A stretch of 64,000 nt of DNA, taken from the NCBI GenBank assembly GCA_040954595.2, contig CM082580.2, positions 9,052,001 to 9,116,000 on the forward strand. The letters run 5' to 3'. Below the pieces are notes generated by a model that had not been told where the DNA came from, did not search any database, and saw only the letters and a program-made list of their open reading frames with translations. Every line of letters starts with the position of its first letter. The first letter of the stretch is position 1. Below, piece after piece: positions 11,001 through 24,953 of the stretch. Source of the DNA: Balanoglossus misakiensis. Lineage: Eukaryota; Hemichordata. Made by a program: the position numbers and the translations under genes.

Positions 11001-12968
11001 CTGTCCATTAGTGAGTCCGTTTTGTCTTCTGTGATTTTGTCACTGGTCACGTCCACTGGATTTTCATTGCCCAGGTAGAAATCCAACTTTGACGAGAGTG
11101 ATGAGGGTGTGAAATTGCTGGTTTTCTGCTTCCGTCTCCGTCCAAGATCCTGTGAGGATACAGTCATGATAAAAGAACATGGTAAACTTGAGTATGTTTT
11201 TGTTTTGTTTATTAAAGGTATACAGACACCTCTGGGATAATAAAAAAAAAATCTATGATGAATATTTTCTTCATGTGCTTGGAATCTCTAAGCTTGAGAT
11301 CTCTGTTACAAGTTACATGTAACCCCCCCCCCCCCCCCCCCCGAAGCCTAAACCCCTCTATACATGGGTATCACCAGATAATTACGTTTAATTATGAGAG
11401 CTATCATAGATGGGTGACAACTCACATTGTTGCTACTGATGATAGGACCTGACATCACTCCACGATTTCGATTACTGGACGACATCGGTCTGTTGACCTT
11501 TCCAGGTGATTTGTCTTCTCTGAATTTATTTTCTTCACTGGGTGGCGTTTTCACGTCTTCTATGAGTGCAGAGGGCCTGTGAAAATCAGTCCTCGCTGGA
11601 GCGGGCTCGGGCTCCGGTTCTGGTTTTGGTGCTGCCCTTGATGTGGTTGATTTTTTGACTGTCGTTGTGCGATGAGTTGGCCCTAAGTCTGTCTGTGGTA
11701 GTCCACCCAGATCTGGTTAGATGTACATGTAATTGTAAAAAATGGTTATACATCATGTGTTTGATGCTAAAAATAATTCACATACATGTATAGGAGTTGA
11801 CCAGCAACTAATGGATCAGATGCAGCATTTCACAGCGGGGTTTGAAGTGATAGCTTTAGACTCAATAATCAAATACATGTATATTCATAAAAGCATCACT
11901 AATACCCAACTGACACTTACCCATAACTTCCATGTCACCTTCTAAGTCCCACGTCCCTGTTTTACTGGGCTTATCCGATCTGTTACTTTTGCTCGTGGCT
12001 GGCCTATGGGTCTCCTTTGCCAGCGAGGGCTCTGAAGCACTTGTGGAGATGGCATTCTTGCTTGACAGTTTGTCCAGCAGGTATTTAGTGATCACTTCCA
12101 GCATGGTTCTGAAAGGGGTTTCATGTTCCTGGCAAAAATAATCAGACGTCAGTCAAACTTCATTGTATCATTACAGTGACACAACTTGTGCCCCAATAAT
12201 ACATTAGGCTTACTTTTCTTTTCTTTTTTAAACTAACATTTTAAATTACTTTTAGTACAGTCTGGTACAGAACTGAAGTGTATACCATTTCATCTGACCA
12301 AGTGCTGTACTAAGTGTCAGCTTACTTTGTTCTTTTTCAGGAGTCTCTCAATGTTGAGTTCCTTGGCTAACTGCACTCTGTTACTGATGCTGGCTTTTGT
12401 GCGCGGAAATTCAGTGTCCATGGTCTCCAGTGTGTTCTTGAAGCCCTAACAAAGCAAAGCAAAGCAAAGCAAAACCAGAGATTAAAATTGTCATTGGTGT
12501 GCTGTTGAAAATGCTAATCTCTGTATACGATGATCAGCCAAACTGCCGGTAGCCGTACTATTAACACATCTCTTCACGGTGATCTATGCTACTACACGAT
12601 CACCCTCAAACAATGTGACGATCCATCTCTCGATCAACCACTCCCCACAAACAATGAGTGTCAATACCAAGTGTATAGCTATGTCAGAATGTCAGCGTGA
12701 TGGGTGTTCGGATTTCTCCTGGTCAATTTCTTCTATGTTCCGATCTCTTTTTCAAATGTTTGTCCTGATCCAAGTCTTAAGTCAAACCCCTCAACAACGG
12801 AGTTTGTGACAACACTGTCATGACAGTCTGTCACTTTGCCACGATATGAATGCCAATGTTTTCATGCTAAAATTTTCAGTCTTTCGAATTCGGCACGTAA
12901 TTTACCTTCCTCGCCAAATATTCCCGGACAAGTGATGCCGTCAGGCTTTCAACGTTTGATGGGTCCAT
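8060..12968 (-). CDS. MINDY4: Lys48-specific deubiquitinase MINDY4 (FAM188B)
   Basis: MINDY-family cysteine protease that trims Lys48-linked ubiquitin chains. Exons in transcript order: 12906-12968, 12326-12445, 11921-12128, 11426-11712, 10866-11149, 10560-10734, 10338-10454, 9881-10068, 9668-9731, 9341-9477, 9176-9239, 8866-9027, 8466-8646, 8217-8289, 8060-8108. All phases agree and give 723 residues, close to the human protein (about 757). The N-terminus ([18 protein letters not shown]) matches the LisH-like start of the family. The middle is a low-complexity Ser/Lys/Pro-rich linker including a Glu-Pro repeat. The catalytic domain has the nucleophile Cys in [14 protein letters not shown] (split between exons 7 and 8) and the catalytic His in [10 protein letters not shown] (exon 13). 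The C-terminus is [15 protein letters not shown]. The gene appears complete and intact. Confidence 0.96.
8397..8430. repeat. TACAG pentamer microsatellite
   Basis: Several head-to-tail copies of TACAG or ACAGT with one interruption, in intron 13 of MINDY4, about 35 bases from exon 13. Confidence 0.8.
11324..11342. repeat. Poly(C) tract
   Basis: Run of about 18 C in a MINDY4 intron. Similar C or G runs occur at about 13400, 26407, 27730, 34582, 41230, 42900, 45752, 46000 and 46820. They are potential sites of assembly length error. Confidence 0.8.
12450..12473. repeat. AAAGC pentamer microsatellite
   Basis: About four copies of the pentamer just upstream of MINDY4 exon 2. On the transcribed strand it lies a few bases before the splice acceptor. 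Confidence 0.75.
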
Positions 12969-13080
12969 TCTCTCAAGATCCGCTTGTCACTTTCCGTCGA
13001 TCGACGATTTCTTCAGCAAAATTATCGCTATTTTTTACCGGTTGCTGTCATGTCAACAGACGCTGAACAAAAATGTGGAC

Positions 13081-13092
13081 GCCGCCATATTG
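13081..13092 (-). promoter_or_regulatory. YY1 site in MINDY4 5' UTR/promoter
   Basis: GCCGCCATATTG reads CAATATGGCGGC on the minus strand, a full match to the YY1 activator consensus AANATGGCGGC. It lies about 115 bases before the MINDY4 ATG, where YY1 often marks the start of TATA-less housekeeping genes. Inference from motif and position only. Confidence 0.5.
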
Positions 13093-15644
13093 CGAACTGC
13101 ATGGGATTGTGGGTACTAACGGAAGTTCAATGACCTCACGCAGAATTGCGTGTTTTTTTTTTGCTCCATTTTATTCTGAACTTCATCTTCAATTGTAAAT
13201 CAGCTCAAATGAATTCTATAATTAAGTCAAGCCAACAAACTCAGGTCAATGTCAAGGTCTCTTTATTTACAAGTTCACTCAGAATCATACATGACCCACA
13301 CACAAAGTAAAAGACTCTGAACTTCAAGAAAATTGTGGCTTATATATACATGCAATGTGGAATCATAAAAAAACATACCACATCAAATACACTGTCATAT
13401 CCCCCCCCCCCCAAATCATTTTGCTTTTGTTTTCCATACTGGTGTTTTTTCATATCATAAATGTATTGATCAGAGCACATGCATATAGCTTCATGAAATT
13501 TATTCCACGATTTGGTTCATCTTTGTAGTTGTATCAGCTAGCACACAGTTGTAACTAACAAAACTGCGTTTAATGTGGTCATTACCAATGCAAGTAAATT
13601 TAGAAACTCAAAAATAATTACAGGGGGCACAAAAACAATACTGGTCTTCAAACAATACTACTAAACTGTGCTGCTGGAATGTATACAATAAATTTTAAAT
13701 ATCTGTGATTTGGCTGTTCAACTTTGTACATGTATTGGCTGTTTTTGTTGGCCGTCATCTTCTGTAGATGTTGATGGGAGTGAGACACTGTATCATGAAG
13801 TAAAATCAAAGAATGTTTTGTAGTTTGTAACAAAATGTCAAAAGATACTTGTTTATTTCTGGCCTACAATTTGAATAAGAAATAGTGATGCATATTTCAG
13901 AAAAAATTAAAGCTTTTGTTTGAATCAGAACACAATTTTGTAGTTTTAGCAAAAAAATATTTCACAGAAATTCAACATTGCGCAGTAAAAGGCAATCTGA
14001 CTATTTAAAGCTCATTCCACACAGAGCAATGTCTTTCATACCATTACTTATTAAGCTACTGTGCATTTAAGGCGACTTCTTTTTGGGGGTGCACTGGCAT
14101 GTACATAATACCATTGCTGCTACATATTTCACGATGTAAATAATAGTAAAAGTAGTAAAAACCTCAGTACACTGCAGTTAAAACAATTCATGATGAGATA
14201 AATTTCTTACAATATGTGCCAAAACTGAAATGTGATAGCATAGAATGACTGGCGTTAACCAGCAAAAGACATTTTCTTGAACAAAGCACAAGACATAATG
14301 TTGAAATGTGCATGATAATACAAAGAAGGCACAAATTGATAAAATACTGAAGATTGTAAGCACAGGCTTGCTGTAGAATACTGAAAAAGATAAAAAGTTT
14401 TCATTAAGCACATGATAAAATGGGTGGACTAGTGACAAATTAATGTTTTTACCATATATGTGAACAGTGTCATGATATTAAAACAAACATAATTTGTACT
14501 GTAAACATGACTATATCCAAAACTTTGTCCACTTGCTTTTAACTTGTCAGAACTTTCGGACAATTTAAATGGATGGACATCTGTTTTTCCTTTCAAATAT
14601 CTCCAATGCTTTTATTTTTTGCATGATTAAGTAGCACATATTTAATACAGATTCAGACTTTTATACCCTGCAGAAATGTCAGCTTTAAAATAATACTCAG
14701 TGGTTTTGAATTGGCTGTTGAAAAATAATTTACAGCACTATAAAAGTTTTACAATGTAACAGGAATTCAAGTTGTATCTGGTGCAGCGTCCACTGACAAA
14801 ATTCTCAAGCAGCTTAGCAAGTACATTACAAAACTGATGCAAATGCAGGATGAGTACTTGTGTGATGAAAGCAGATCACTGAATGAATTCTCTATTTTTT
14901 GTTTCAAGGCACAAGCAGAAGGTGAACAGGAGTAGCACATGAAGTATTTTTTTTCTGTACCTATATACGCAAATACTGCTTAAATGCACTAAACGTCCTT
15001 ATCAACAGTCCCGTAACGTACTCTCTGAACTAAAAGCAATCTAAAAAATAATTCTTTAATTTGTTCCATTGATTCCTGTAAATGGAATTTGTAACACTTC
15101 ATTTATGGACAGAGTGAAACACGGTGCCGTTTTCCCTAGTAAGCTAATTATTCTTTGCTGGAAAATCACAAACATCATTCAGTATTCCTGATATTGATAT
15201 TGATATTGCAAAAGACCAAACAACCACTGCAAATGTCCAGTGCAAATGTCCATTCTATTAAAACATACCGGTACAAACACATTAAAAGTGCAAGTCACAA
15301 ACTTTTGATGTTTGGTGTCAGATGTTGCTTGTCACTGCAGACAGTGGAAACCACTAATAATCTCTGACTGATTTGCATATATCCCATAGCATAAAACCAG
15401 CTTGGGGTAGGGAAAGGGGGGTGGGTGGGAAAGGGACAGGGGATCATTCTGAATGGAAGCAGTCGGTTCATCTGCATAGGATGTCAGCTGCCATGACCAA
15501 GTTATTATGAGGCTGATGATTCTAGATGCAAAGACCACTTTGCGTTCATTCAGATGTCATGGTAAGGTTTCCATGCAGCAGATGGAGGTTCAGTAGCACA
15601 ATCCTTTCTCGTACCATTATGCTCCTTGTACGTACAGATTTCAA
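13093..15644. other. Intergenic, AT-rich, no gene seen
   Basis: Lies between the MINDY4 5' end and the 3' end of the 15.6-18.7 kb gene; both are on the minus strand. It probably holds a long 3' UTR of the upstream gene. It contains a poly(C) run near 13400 and many stop codons in all frames. Nothing codes here that I can support. Confidence 0.6.
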
Positions 15645-18600
15645 CTATGATACAACTTCAGCGCTTTTGATCTTGTTGAAAGGGTTTCCAGGTGGAACAA
15701 GCGTAACCATCTTCGACATGTACGAAAGACGCTTGTGAGGTGAATCATTGGGTGAAATTGGTATTTTGCTGCAAGTAAAACAAATTATCAAAATGTTAAT
15801 AATCTTATACTTGGACTCAAAACACATTTAAGAAATGTTGATCTGGATGAGACTGTGCAGGTGTCAGGCAAGCTTTAAAAGTTTTCAAGCACACCAGTAA
15901 GCTACCAGTAGTGCTGTTGTGACTTGGTAGGTATTGATTGTACTCACCTATGAACCCTTGCAGTGCTTGGTGGGGGCGGTGTCGGCAACTGACTGTTTGT
16001 AGGAACCCTGCTTTGCCAGTGGGTACATCCAGCATATCCTGGAATATTTGGACGACTGGAGGAAGAAAAGTTAAAATTGGGCATTAAATCACTAGAATTA
16101 GTACAGGCCTGAAATTCAATGAGGGTTTCGTCGGCCAAATACACAGTGATTCATGATAAAGTGTGCATATGATATCGCTTGTGTCAAAGGTCACTAACTG
16201 ATTCTGTCAAAGGGTAAGTCGCCATCACACTTACTGAGCAGTGTCGGTGTATCTCGGCTTGTCTGTTCGAAGTGTTGTCGTTGGCAGGAAGAACTGCCTT
16301 GGTTCATCTTTGTCTTCAAAGTCGTACCCTCCAATGCAGCCAGTGTAATTGGGTATCTGATCCACCTTCTTGCTGTGACTGCAACTGTGGACGGAAAAAA
16401 GCAGTCATTATTAGGGGAGGCAGATAGTAAAGGTTAAATTTCTTCATAATTCTTCCTATGACGTTTGCAATAAAAAAGCACTGAGAGAATTAGTTGAGAC
16501 ACACTTACAATTCAATTGGTTTCTGTAAATGATATCCATTTCTAACTTGGAACCAATCCCAGGAACGTCCAAAGTTCTGCAAAATGATCAGAATGGGAAC
16601 AAATGATTTACATCAAAGGGTGAACCATTACATATATGAGGGGTGGGTTAGAAGAAATAAATATTTTAGGGCATCGTGCCTCCCAAGTGTTTGAAATTTT
16701 TTGTGTGTCTACTACCATATAAAAAAAACTAAAAACATATTATAGTGGTACTTGACAGTTTCTGCAATGACCTACCTGCCATGGTTCAGCCTCAGCTGCA
16801 TAGCGTTTGTTGATCGTACATCTGTGTGAAATCATGTCAGACTGCTTTTCTAGAGTGCTCTGGGGCGGTTTCACTTTGGGAGCCAGCATGCCGTCCCAGT
16901 CAACTTCATCGTACGCTCTGTGTGAAGAAACAAACAAAAAGATATATTAATGGAAACTTTGAAATTGTGGGTTATATTTACATAATTGTCAACAAAATGA
17001 CACACCTGTACAGATGCAATGGCCACTCCCACCAATGGTATTTTCAACATATATTTCTTCATCAATAATATCCTTGGAGAAATGTGATTTATGTCTTAAA
17101 TTAATGACAGCACTCACCTCTGTGTTGATGATGTATACATGTATCTCAGTGCCAGCTTATCTCTCCACTCTCTACCTTTGTCTTGAAGAACATCGTCAAC
17201 AAAGTGTTTCTGTGTGAAAGGAAAAATAAATAAGGAAGTTTCCAAAGTTCTTTGACTATTCCCAAGCATCAAACACTGATTGGAAAAATTCACATTTTCA
17301 TGCAAATGCACTTCAAACAGTTCTGGCAAGTGCTTGATGATTTTACTGCACATCAAATAGGTAGGTTTTGTTGATAAAGCTCCAGGCTGGATTGGGGTGG
17401 ATAACTCTGTGTATATATAACAATTGGGACTGAACAAACATAGCATCCTGAAACTATTTGCGAAATGGATAAGGTTGCCAATCAGTGGCTGGTTTATGAG
17501 AAATGTGGTGACCAACCAGTGGTGGCTACTTTTAAAGGCCAACCAATGTACCACCACCAACATCAGCCATTGCTAACAGTGCTCAGTCACTTTTGCCACA
17601 TACAAAAGAAACTTACATGAGTCTTTTGTAATTGTTCAAATTTCTTTTGTTTTTGTTCTTCCTCCTTGGCTACTTCTCTAGGATCTTTGTCGCTGGTCCA
17701 GCCTAAAATGTATTATGAGGGAAATGAAATGTAAAGAAAGTAAGAAAAGTTGCTGCAGTACCATAACTTGTGGTTTTGCCATGTATTCTATGTACCAATA
17801 TCCAATACCAGGCAAAATGTCAGGGAATAACATAACAAAATTAATTTCACCTATGTACATTGGAATACTCCTATAAACACAGTGCCTATAGACAGTGTAG
17901 CAAGAGTGTCAATGCATAAACTGTTACATGATTACCATATAACAGGCCTAATGTCAACAATTAACTTGGACATTATGGTCCTTTAAACCATTAAACTATT
18001 TAATGGAAACTAGTGACAAAATATATACACTTTTGTTGCAACAATGTATCTTACTGCAGCTACAATGTATCCAGTGTCGCTATCAAAATGACACATTTAC
18101 GTGTTACGTTTCCTTTTAAAAAGATACATACCACCAAGTTGAGCTCGTACATAGGCATCGCTTATTTTGCGTCCACTCCAAGGTCCTGGGTCGGTGATCG
18201 ACCGGTGATGGGGAGGTGCCGTGTAGGGAGGTTTGGCCAACACAATTTCCGGCGGAGCGCGTTTACTTTCTGTGCTGGATCTTACATCTCTGGCCTCGAT
18301 GGATGTTTTCCCGATGGGTTGGTGTGGCGTTACTTGGTTTGGCGGGTTGTCGATCTGTTGCAGGGTCGGCAGCTTGGAGACCCCCGTCAGCCGGTCCACG
18401 TCGCCCCCTGCCGACACAAACCCAGAAGTAGGGTCCAGTATGGGGACGTTGTCGCGGTTTGGGGCCAGGGTGTCGTCGTTGTACTTGACGAATCCCGGGC
18501 TGCCGTGAAACTGAAAACTGTCAAAATCTCCTCTGCCGACCGTGCGAGGGAACTTCATCTGTCGTAGCCGCTGCTGGTGGCGTATCTGCTGCATGGAGTT

Positions 18601-18672
18601 GCCCCCGGCGTTGGCATCGGTCATCATAATTGTTTGAAAATCGGGACGGGGTCTCAAATAAGCCTCCGTCAT
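15645..18672 (-). CDS. Probable sperm/ciliary microtubule inner protein (SPMIP7/SPATA48-like)
   Basis: Exons in transcript order: 18132-18672, 17617-17702, 17118-17209, 16776-16917, 16509-16576, 16235-16378, 15948-16055, 15645-15768. Phases agree throughout and give 434 residues. There is no signal peptide or membrane segment. Features seen: a Gln/Arg-rich N-terminal part (HQQRLRQMKFPRTVGRG), a Glu/Lys/Gln-rich helix in exon 2 (KEEEQKQKKFEQLQKTH), RSWDWFQVRNGYHLQ, KVDQIPNYTGCIGGYDFED, RPNIPGYAGCTHW, and the end KMVTLVPPGNPFNK. The IPGY-type motifs recur in doublet-microtubule inner proteins of cilia and flagella, and the length is close to human SPATA48/SPMIP7 (about 438). That a real gene is present is well supported; the exact orthology is from memory and less certain. 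It starts 675 bp from DPY19L1 in the opposite direction. Confidence 0.8.
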
Positions 18673-19347
18673 CTTTGTGGTGTTTTTAAAGCAAGTCTTG
18701 CGTCACGAGATAATTTACGCGGTAGAAACGGAGCACAGTTATCCCGTTAAATGCTCAGATAACACACAAGAATAAGATCCAGACGTGAGTGACATTTACC
18801 ACCAGTCACTGTCCACGATGGGCTGGTCGATCATTTAGCACGACTCGAGTACTCAGTATGACAACAACCAGTTGCTAGGAGTGTAATCCGCGAAGCATTG
18901 TTTACAGGATACCATAAAAAGGCTTCTGGCATGTTTCATTCACTGTGAGGGGAGTAGGAGGGGTAGTTGCCCGGGGTAGTTGAAAATTCATCTTGTCACA
19001 GCGATTCTCTTTTTGCAAATAATTTTCTCATCATAAACCAAAGATGATAAAGTAACTTAACCAACTTCCAAAGTAAAACACAACAGAAATGGGGCGTTTT
19101 CAAAGTTTTGTGAAGGATGGAAGTTCTATAAAATTAGAATGGTGCTAAAATTAGATTGTTAATGGATAATTCTGCTGAAAAAATATCTGTTTTAAACCAA
19201 AAGCACGATAAAACAGAGTTTTATCAAACGAGAAAACTGTGCTCTTGAAAACACCCCGAGTTCCATTGGTTTGGTCATAGACCATAAGATGTGCTGCAGC
19301 CGACTTGTGACGTCACAAGGCTGAGGGGTTGCACCGGGAAATCCAAA
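18673..19347. promoter_or_regulatory. Shared divergent promoter region
   Basis: 675 bp between the start codons of two genes facing away from each other (microtubule-protein gene on minus, DPY19L1 on plus). No coding sequence lies in it. The DPY19L1 start itself lies in AAAATGGCTGCC, close to a YY1 site overlapping the ATG. Both promoters and 5' UTRs must lie here unless there are unseen 5' exons. Confidence 0.6.
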
Positions 19348-22300
19348 ATGGCTGCCAAGGGTGCGAAGAAGCATAGAGGTTCGGGCTCCGAGAGTGAAAG
19401 CCAGTTTCAGCACCAACGACAACACCAGCATCGCTCGAAAAACGTCAGTAAAAGGGGGAGACCCAACGAAATCGGCAAGATGGATGAACCAGTGACGAAT
19501 ACCAACAAAAATCGCCTTGCGCTCATTTGTTTTATAGGTAGGTCCGTGTTGATGTTGAATCGGGTACGTTGACTGATCACTACTGCAGCCCGGAAGTTTG
19601 TGTTGTGCACCGCATGAACTGACGCTAGATTTTTTTCTTGTCCCACAGCCATAACAGTTGGATGGTTACACGGGTAAGTAAAAGTAGTAATAGTTGTTGT
19701 TTTGGTTGTTGTTGTTGTTGTTGTCACCACTACCACCATGACAGGATGATGATGATGATGATGATGATCATCATCATCATCACTGGTAGTAAAAAATATA
19801 AATTTCACCAACTTATGTTGCTGTAATTTGTCATTACCAGTAATTGATATGGTGTGCCATGGCTTGAGAAATGTAATACTACCATATGTTAATTGTTGAA
19901 AACAGTAAGAAATGGATCATTGGAAAGCTTTGTGAATTTGAATGAATTATGTGCTGAAATATGCGTGGACACTATTGAGAGCAGAGGGTAATAGAGTGAG
20001 AGGGCGAAACAGAAGTATGAGCAACATATGGCTGTAAATTGACGAAATATGCCAAGGTTTTGTCAGAACAGAGAGAAATTCTGATGTCGTTGCTATAGAG
20101 ACTGACCATTTTATGTACAGAGAAATATTAAACCAGATGGTACTGAAAAGGCTGCTAATTTTCAGAAAAATATAAATTGCAGTGCTTTGCTGGGTGTTAA
20201 AAATATGGCATGAATTCTGAATTTTCTGTTATAAATTTTGTTCAAAAATGTTGCAAGTCTTTCATTCCACTTGGAACTGTGTGCATTTTATAGTCAATCT
20301 TTCAACATGGCTACCATTAGTATACATACGGCTGGTTTCCCTGAAATTATTATGAACATTTCCTCTTTTTCAGTACCCACATATCAAGTATGTTTGAAAG
20401 TGATAGATTTTTCTCCCACCTGTCAGATTTAGAGAGAGAAATGACATTTCGAACTGAAATGGTAAGATCTACATTGTTCATTCATACAATTTCCAAAGCT
20501 CTGAAGCAATTACATGTACATGTAAAGGTGAATGATAATATGATACCCTGCAGTTTTTGTAAAATATGGTCTTCCTGAAGGGTTAAATGAGGACGTGCCA
20601 GTATATTTATCACGTTCATTAGTGTAGAACTCACTACCATTGAAACTATTTTTCTTACCTTCAGGGTTTGTATTTCTCCTACTACAAAACCATAATTCAG
20701 TCTCCATCATTCCTCGATGGTTTAAACTCTGTAATGAGGGACAACATCACGGAATATCCGGACACAATTAATGTTCTGAAAAGGTTCAATTTGTGGCCTG
20801 AAGTAAGTTCCATTTTTGAATCTCACATATTTTACTCTGGTTTTCCGTGCAGTGTTTAATCTGTGCATGTATGTTTTACATTTACATGAAATAGTACCTA
20901 TTCTCACCTTTAGTCATGCATTATCAAAGATAAAGTTCAGTTCACAAATCAGAGTTCTTCAAAAATAGGTAAAGGGTAACGTATAAACACGATACAGATT
21001 GTCAGTCGTTAATGTCACATTCCTGCTATAATCGAGGCCAGTTTTCTGCCATTTATCAGCTGACGTCATTGATTCAACAGGTAGTGTTGGCCGCAGGATA
21101 CAGGATATTTGATGGCGTCACCAAGGCACTGAATATTCAGACCAAGTTCTGTTACACTGTCAACAGGGGACAAGACTTGCCGCCCGTTCCAAACTGTGAA
21201 GGTGAGGTTAGGTTCTGTGTGCAAGTACACTGTGCTGGGCATTTTATTGGTGGTGTTGTTGGCAAACAGTACACCCTTTGCACGCAATTGACAGGGCTGG
21301 GCTGGCCACCAGAAAAGTCATATGCACTAATTTCAAAAACAAATTTGATGTGATGAGATGAAGTATGTCATTTTAATTAAATGTATATCTTCACAGATTC
21401 CAAAATCACTTTCTGTATATATATATATATATTTTTTGATCATTTTGACAGGGATGGGTGATCCAGCGTACTTCTACATCAATGGCGTCTTCTTCGAGAA
21501 TGGACTGACAATGTCTGTGTTCTTTCTCTATGCCACTTTGCTCAGTGACAGCATCCTGGGTGGTTTGCTGGCTGTAATCTGTTTCTTCTACAACCATGGT
21601 GAGGTATGCCGTCTTATTGACGCGTTTTGTGCGTTCACACTCCCTCCATCACCGTGGTGTGATGAAAATGCATTTTCCTGCCCGCTTGCAGAAAATCTGA
21701 ATCTGTATTTTTGTTTTCTACCTTCTATTTTCAAACCTACAAACCCTTAACACTGACGCCTGCCTCTAAAATTAGCTCACTACCTTTTCTGTATAAAAAT
21801 AATCTTCTGTTCTACGAAAGTTTTTGGCTATATATAAGACTTTAGCGTGAATTTGCTTATTTATGCTCAAATTCCTAGCAAACTCGATTCCACTTTTTTT
21901 CTGTATTTTTAATATTAAAATTTACCACTGTAAAGAGTGATTTAAGGTAAAACTGAAAGTTGCATATATATAGTATTGAAAACAAATGTTGAATTATTTT
22001 CACAGGCCACCAGAGTCCAGTGGACACCACCTCTCAGGGAGAGCTTCTCATATCCATTCCTTGTTCTGCAGATGTTTATAGTAACATACACTCTCAGGTG
22101 AGGGCAGCTATTATGGTAGAAGGACATGGACATAAGAAAGGCTGGATTGAGAAGGAATTTCGATCTGAAACGTGATGAATTGTTGGCAAACCGAGAATTT
22201 CAGAAACTAATACAGGAATGAGCACAAATCCATATTGAATTTGACACTTTGTTTCCTTACGATGTCTGTCTCTTACAGGATACCAAGACCAGGTCTGCGA

Positions 22301-24910
22301 CACACACTAGCCATAGCAGCTGCCACCGTGTCCTTTATGTTGCCGTGGCAATTTGCGCAGTACGCTCTGCTCACCCAGGTGAGAATGACATAAATGTTCA
22401 TCATTAAGGACTGTCATGCACAGGAATTAACCCCACCTGTGTGCCAGTTGTGGAAACAGTGTCATGTACTGTGCAAGCTCGCAGTGAAATAGTTCACAGT
22501 TGTGATAATGTTTGACACCTCGCAAGTATTTCCAGACTCATTGTAGGAAAAGAAAGAAGGTACACTCATTTGATGACCAACTTTATATCATGGCAGCAAT
22601 CATTTCATATGTTCATGTACAGTGACTGTGTATACAAATCTCACTGAAACTGTGTGAAATTAATTCCTACATTTCTATTTTCAGACTGTTGCTGTCTTTG
22701 GGTGTTATGTACTGGGATATATAGGATCCAAGAAAATGAAGTGTATTCTGTACGGGCAAATTGTAAGTAATAATAATAACCATGTTTACATACATGTACA
22801 CAGACCAGTCTCTTAGACAGGGTTCTTGTAAACCTGACAATTTTGTGTCATAATCTTCTTTCAGCTGGCTCTGTTGTGCAGTTATGCCTTGCTGTTTGGC
22901 AATGAAATGCTGCTGACCTCATTCTATGCATCCTGTCTGGTCACAGTCTTGGTAAGTTATCTTTCCCTTTAAAAAATCAAATTGTACTTATCACTTGCTC
23001 TGCTGTCATTTGAACCATTCCCATGAAATTGTTTTCCCAGTCAAATTATTATAGTGATATGTTTTTCAGGTCATCGTCTTTGCTGAGCAAATCTTGGAGA
23101 GGCTGAATGTTCGATTGCTCATCTTGGTAAGTACATCAACCAAATCAGAATGTAATGGTGACAGAAAAAGTGGGCTGTTCACTTTGCTGATGGTTACTGT
23201 TGTATAGGAAGTATCAGTTGCAGCAGTATAATTTGGATTTGCCTAATGTTTTTTTTATACTGAGAGATCATAACATGGTTGGTAAGCCATCAGTGATAGA
23301 CTTATTATTGCCAAAATCTGTCATCTGGAAGTGGTTAGGAAATGCAACTCTGATATTGATTTCTGTAATACTGACAGTACTCTTTACTTTTTTTTGCAGA
23401 TATCCCAGGGTATATTACTCATAGCTGGTACTTTGGGGTTTAAGATTCTCTTGGCGAAAATATTCCAAATTAAAGATGACGTGAGTAAACGCAAGTGTTT
23501 GGTTCAACATTGGACACAGCTGCATAATGAACATGGCCATTTTTCTTCAACTGTAAAATGACTGTTAAAGTAACTACATGTACTGCACTAATGTTTTATT
23601 TTTCCTGTCCATGTCATTCAGGAGCACATTTTCAACATTTTCAAGTCCAAATTCTCGGATTACAAGGATTTCCACACAATGCTGTATACGTGTGCGGCGG
23701 AGTTTGATTTCTTGGAGACTGAGGTGAGAAGACAGTGCTAGCTATAAACAAACATTTCCTACATCCCTGAAGATACCAGTTTTCCATAGTTGTGGAATGC
23801 AACTGATTATTGTTTATCTTCTTCTTTTTTTTCTTTCCAGACAATATGGAAATTTTTACACTCCCTGTTACTGCCCAGTAGCCTGGTGGCCATTGCTGTT
23901 GTTTCGTATCAAGTGAGTATCTGCCTTTTGGGTGGCTAGTGAGTACAAAAACAAAAGTTTGTGTATTGTAATACATGTAGTAGGAGCACTCATATAGAAG
24001 TTCAAGTTGCGACACCATGTGTATATGCTGTGACCCTGCAAGGATATGGATACGACAGTAGCAGTTGAGACTACTGATATATGAAAGTGTCTCTTTCATT
24101 TCTTTAGTTACTTAGGAAAGAATATGAAGATTTCAAGAAATACTGGAGTAAGGACAAAGAAGAAGGATCTGAAGAGAACACTACTGAGACAGTTGTTACA
24201 GAAGAGAGGTGTGTATTGAATTGGTGATGTGGATGGCTTGTTTTTATTCAAGCTGCACTGAAATTTCTGGCCACAAATAACTAATACAATAATGAATATT
24301 TTTTGCATTTTTTTGTGTTTTTGTAGAGAGTGGAGGTCCAAGCCACATGCCGAGGTAAGTCACTCGTAGACGCACACACAAACTGAAACTCAAATAGCCT
24401 GGGTGTAGTAATCCACCACTGACCAAACTTTTCAAAGGAACCTTAAAAAACGGATACATAAATTGATTCAAGCAGACTAACATAAAATAATTTCTGTCTA
24501 CAACGGAACCGTGCTGTACAGATACAATGTATGTCATATTGAAATACATCTTCTTTCTCTTTTTCCCCCAGGTGCTTTATAATCTCCTTGAGGTGGTGGC
24601 ATTTACAATCATGGCCGCCATCATCATGCGGCTGAAGCTGTTCTTTACTCCACAGCTGTGTTTGATGACATCGATGCTGGCCAGTAGACAGGTGAGTCTT
24701 TTGCCAATATTATTGCGCTGTCTGTGAGATTCATACTCAGGTCTTTACTTACACCACTATAGTTCAAAACAGCATCCATGATAGTTGAAACCAGTGGACT
24801 CTGATAAAAACAAATCCACGTATGTAAGTTAACATAGAGATATGCATAATTCCTTTGTCAAATTATGCGTGTTCTTGCATAGAAAGATCTTTCATCACTG
24901 ACATACACCC

Positions 24911-24953
<43 letters not shown>

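Noticed and set aside
19407-19811. Minus-strand open frame with poly-His/poly-Thr
   Set aside because: Translation of the GAT/ATC microsatellite plus the antisense of DPY19L1 exon 1.
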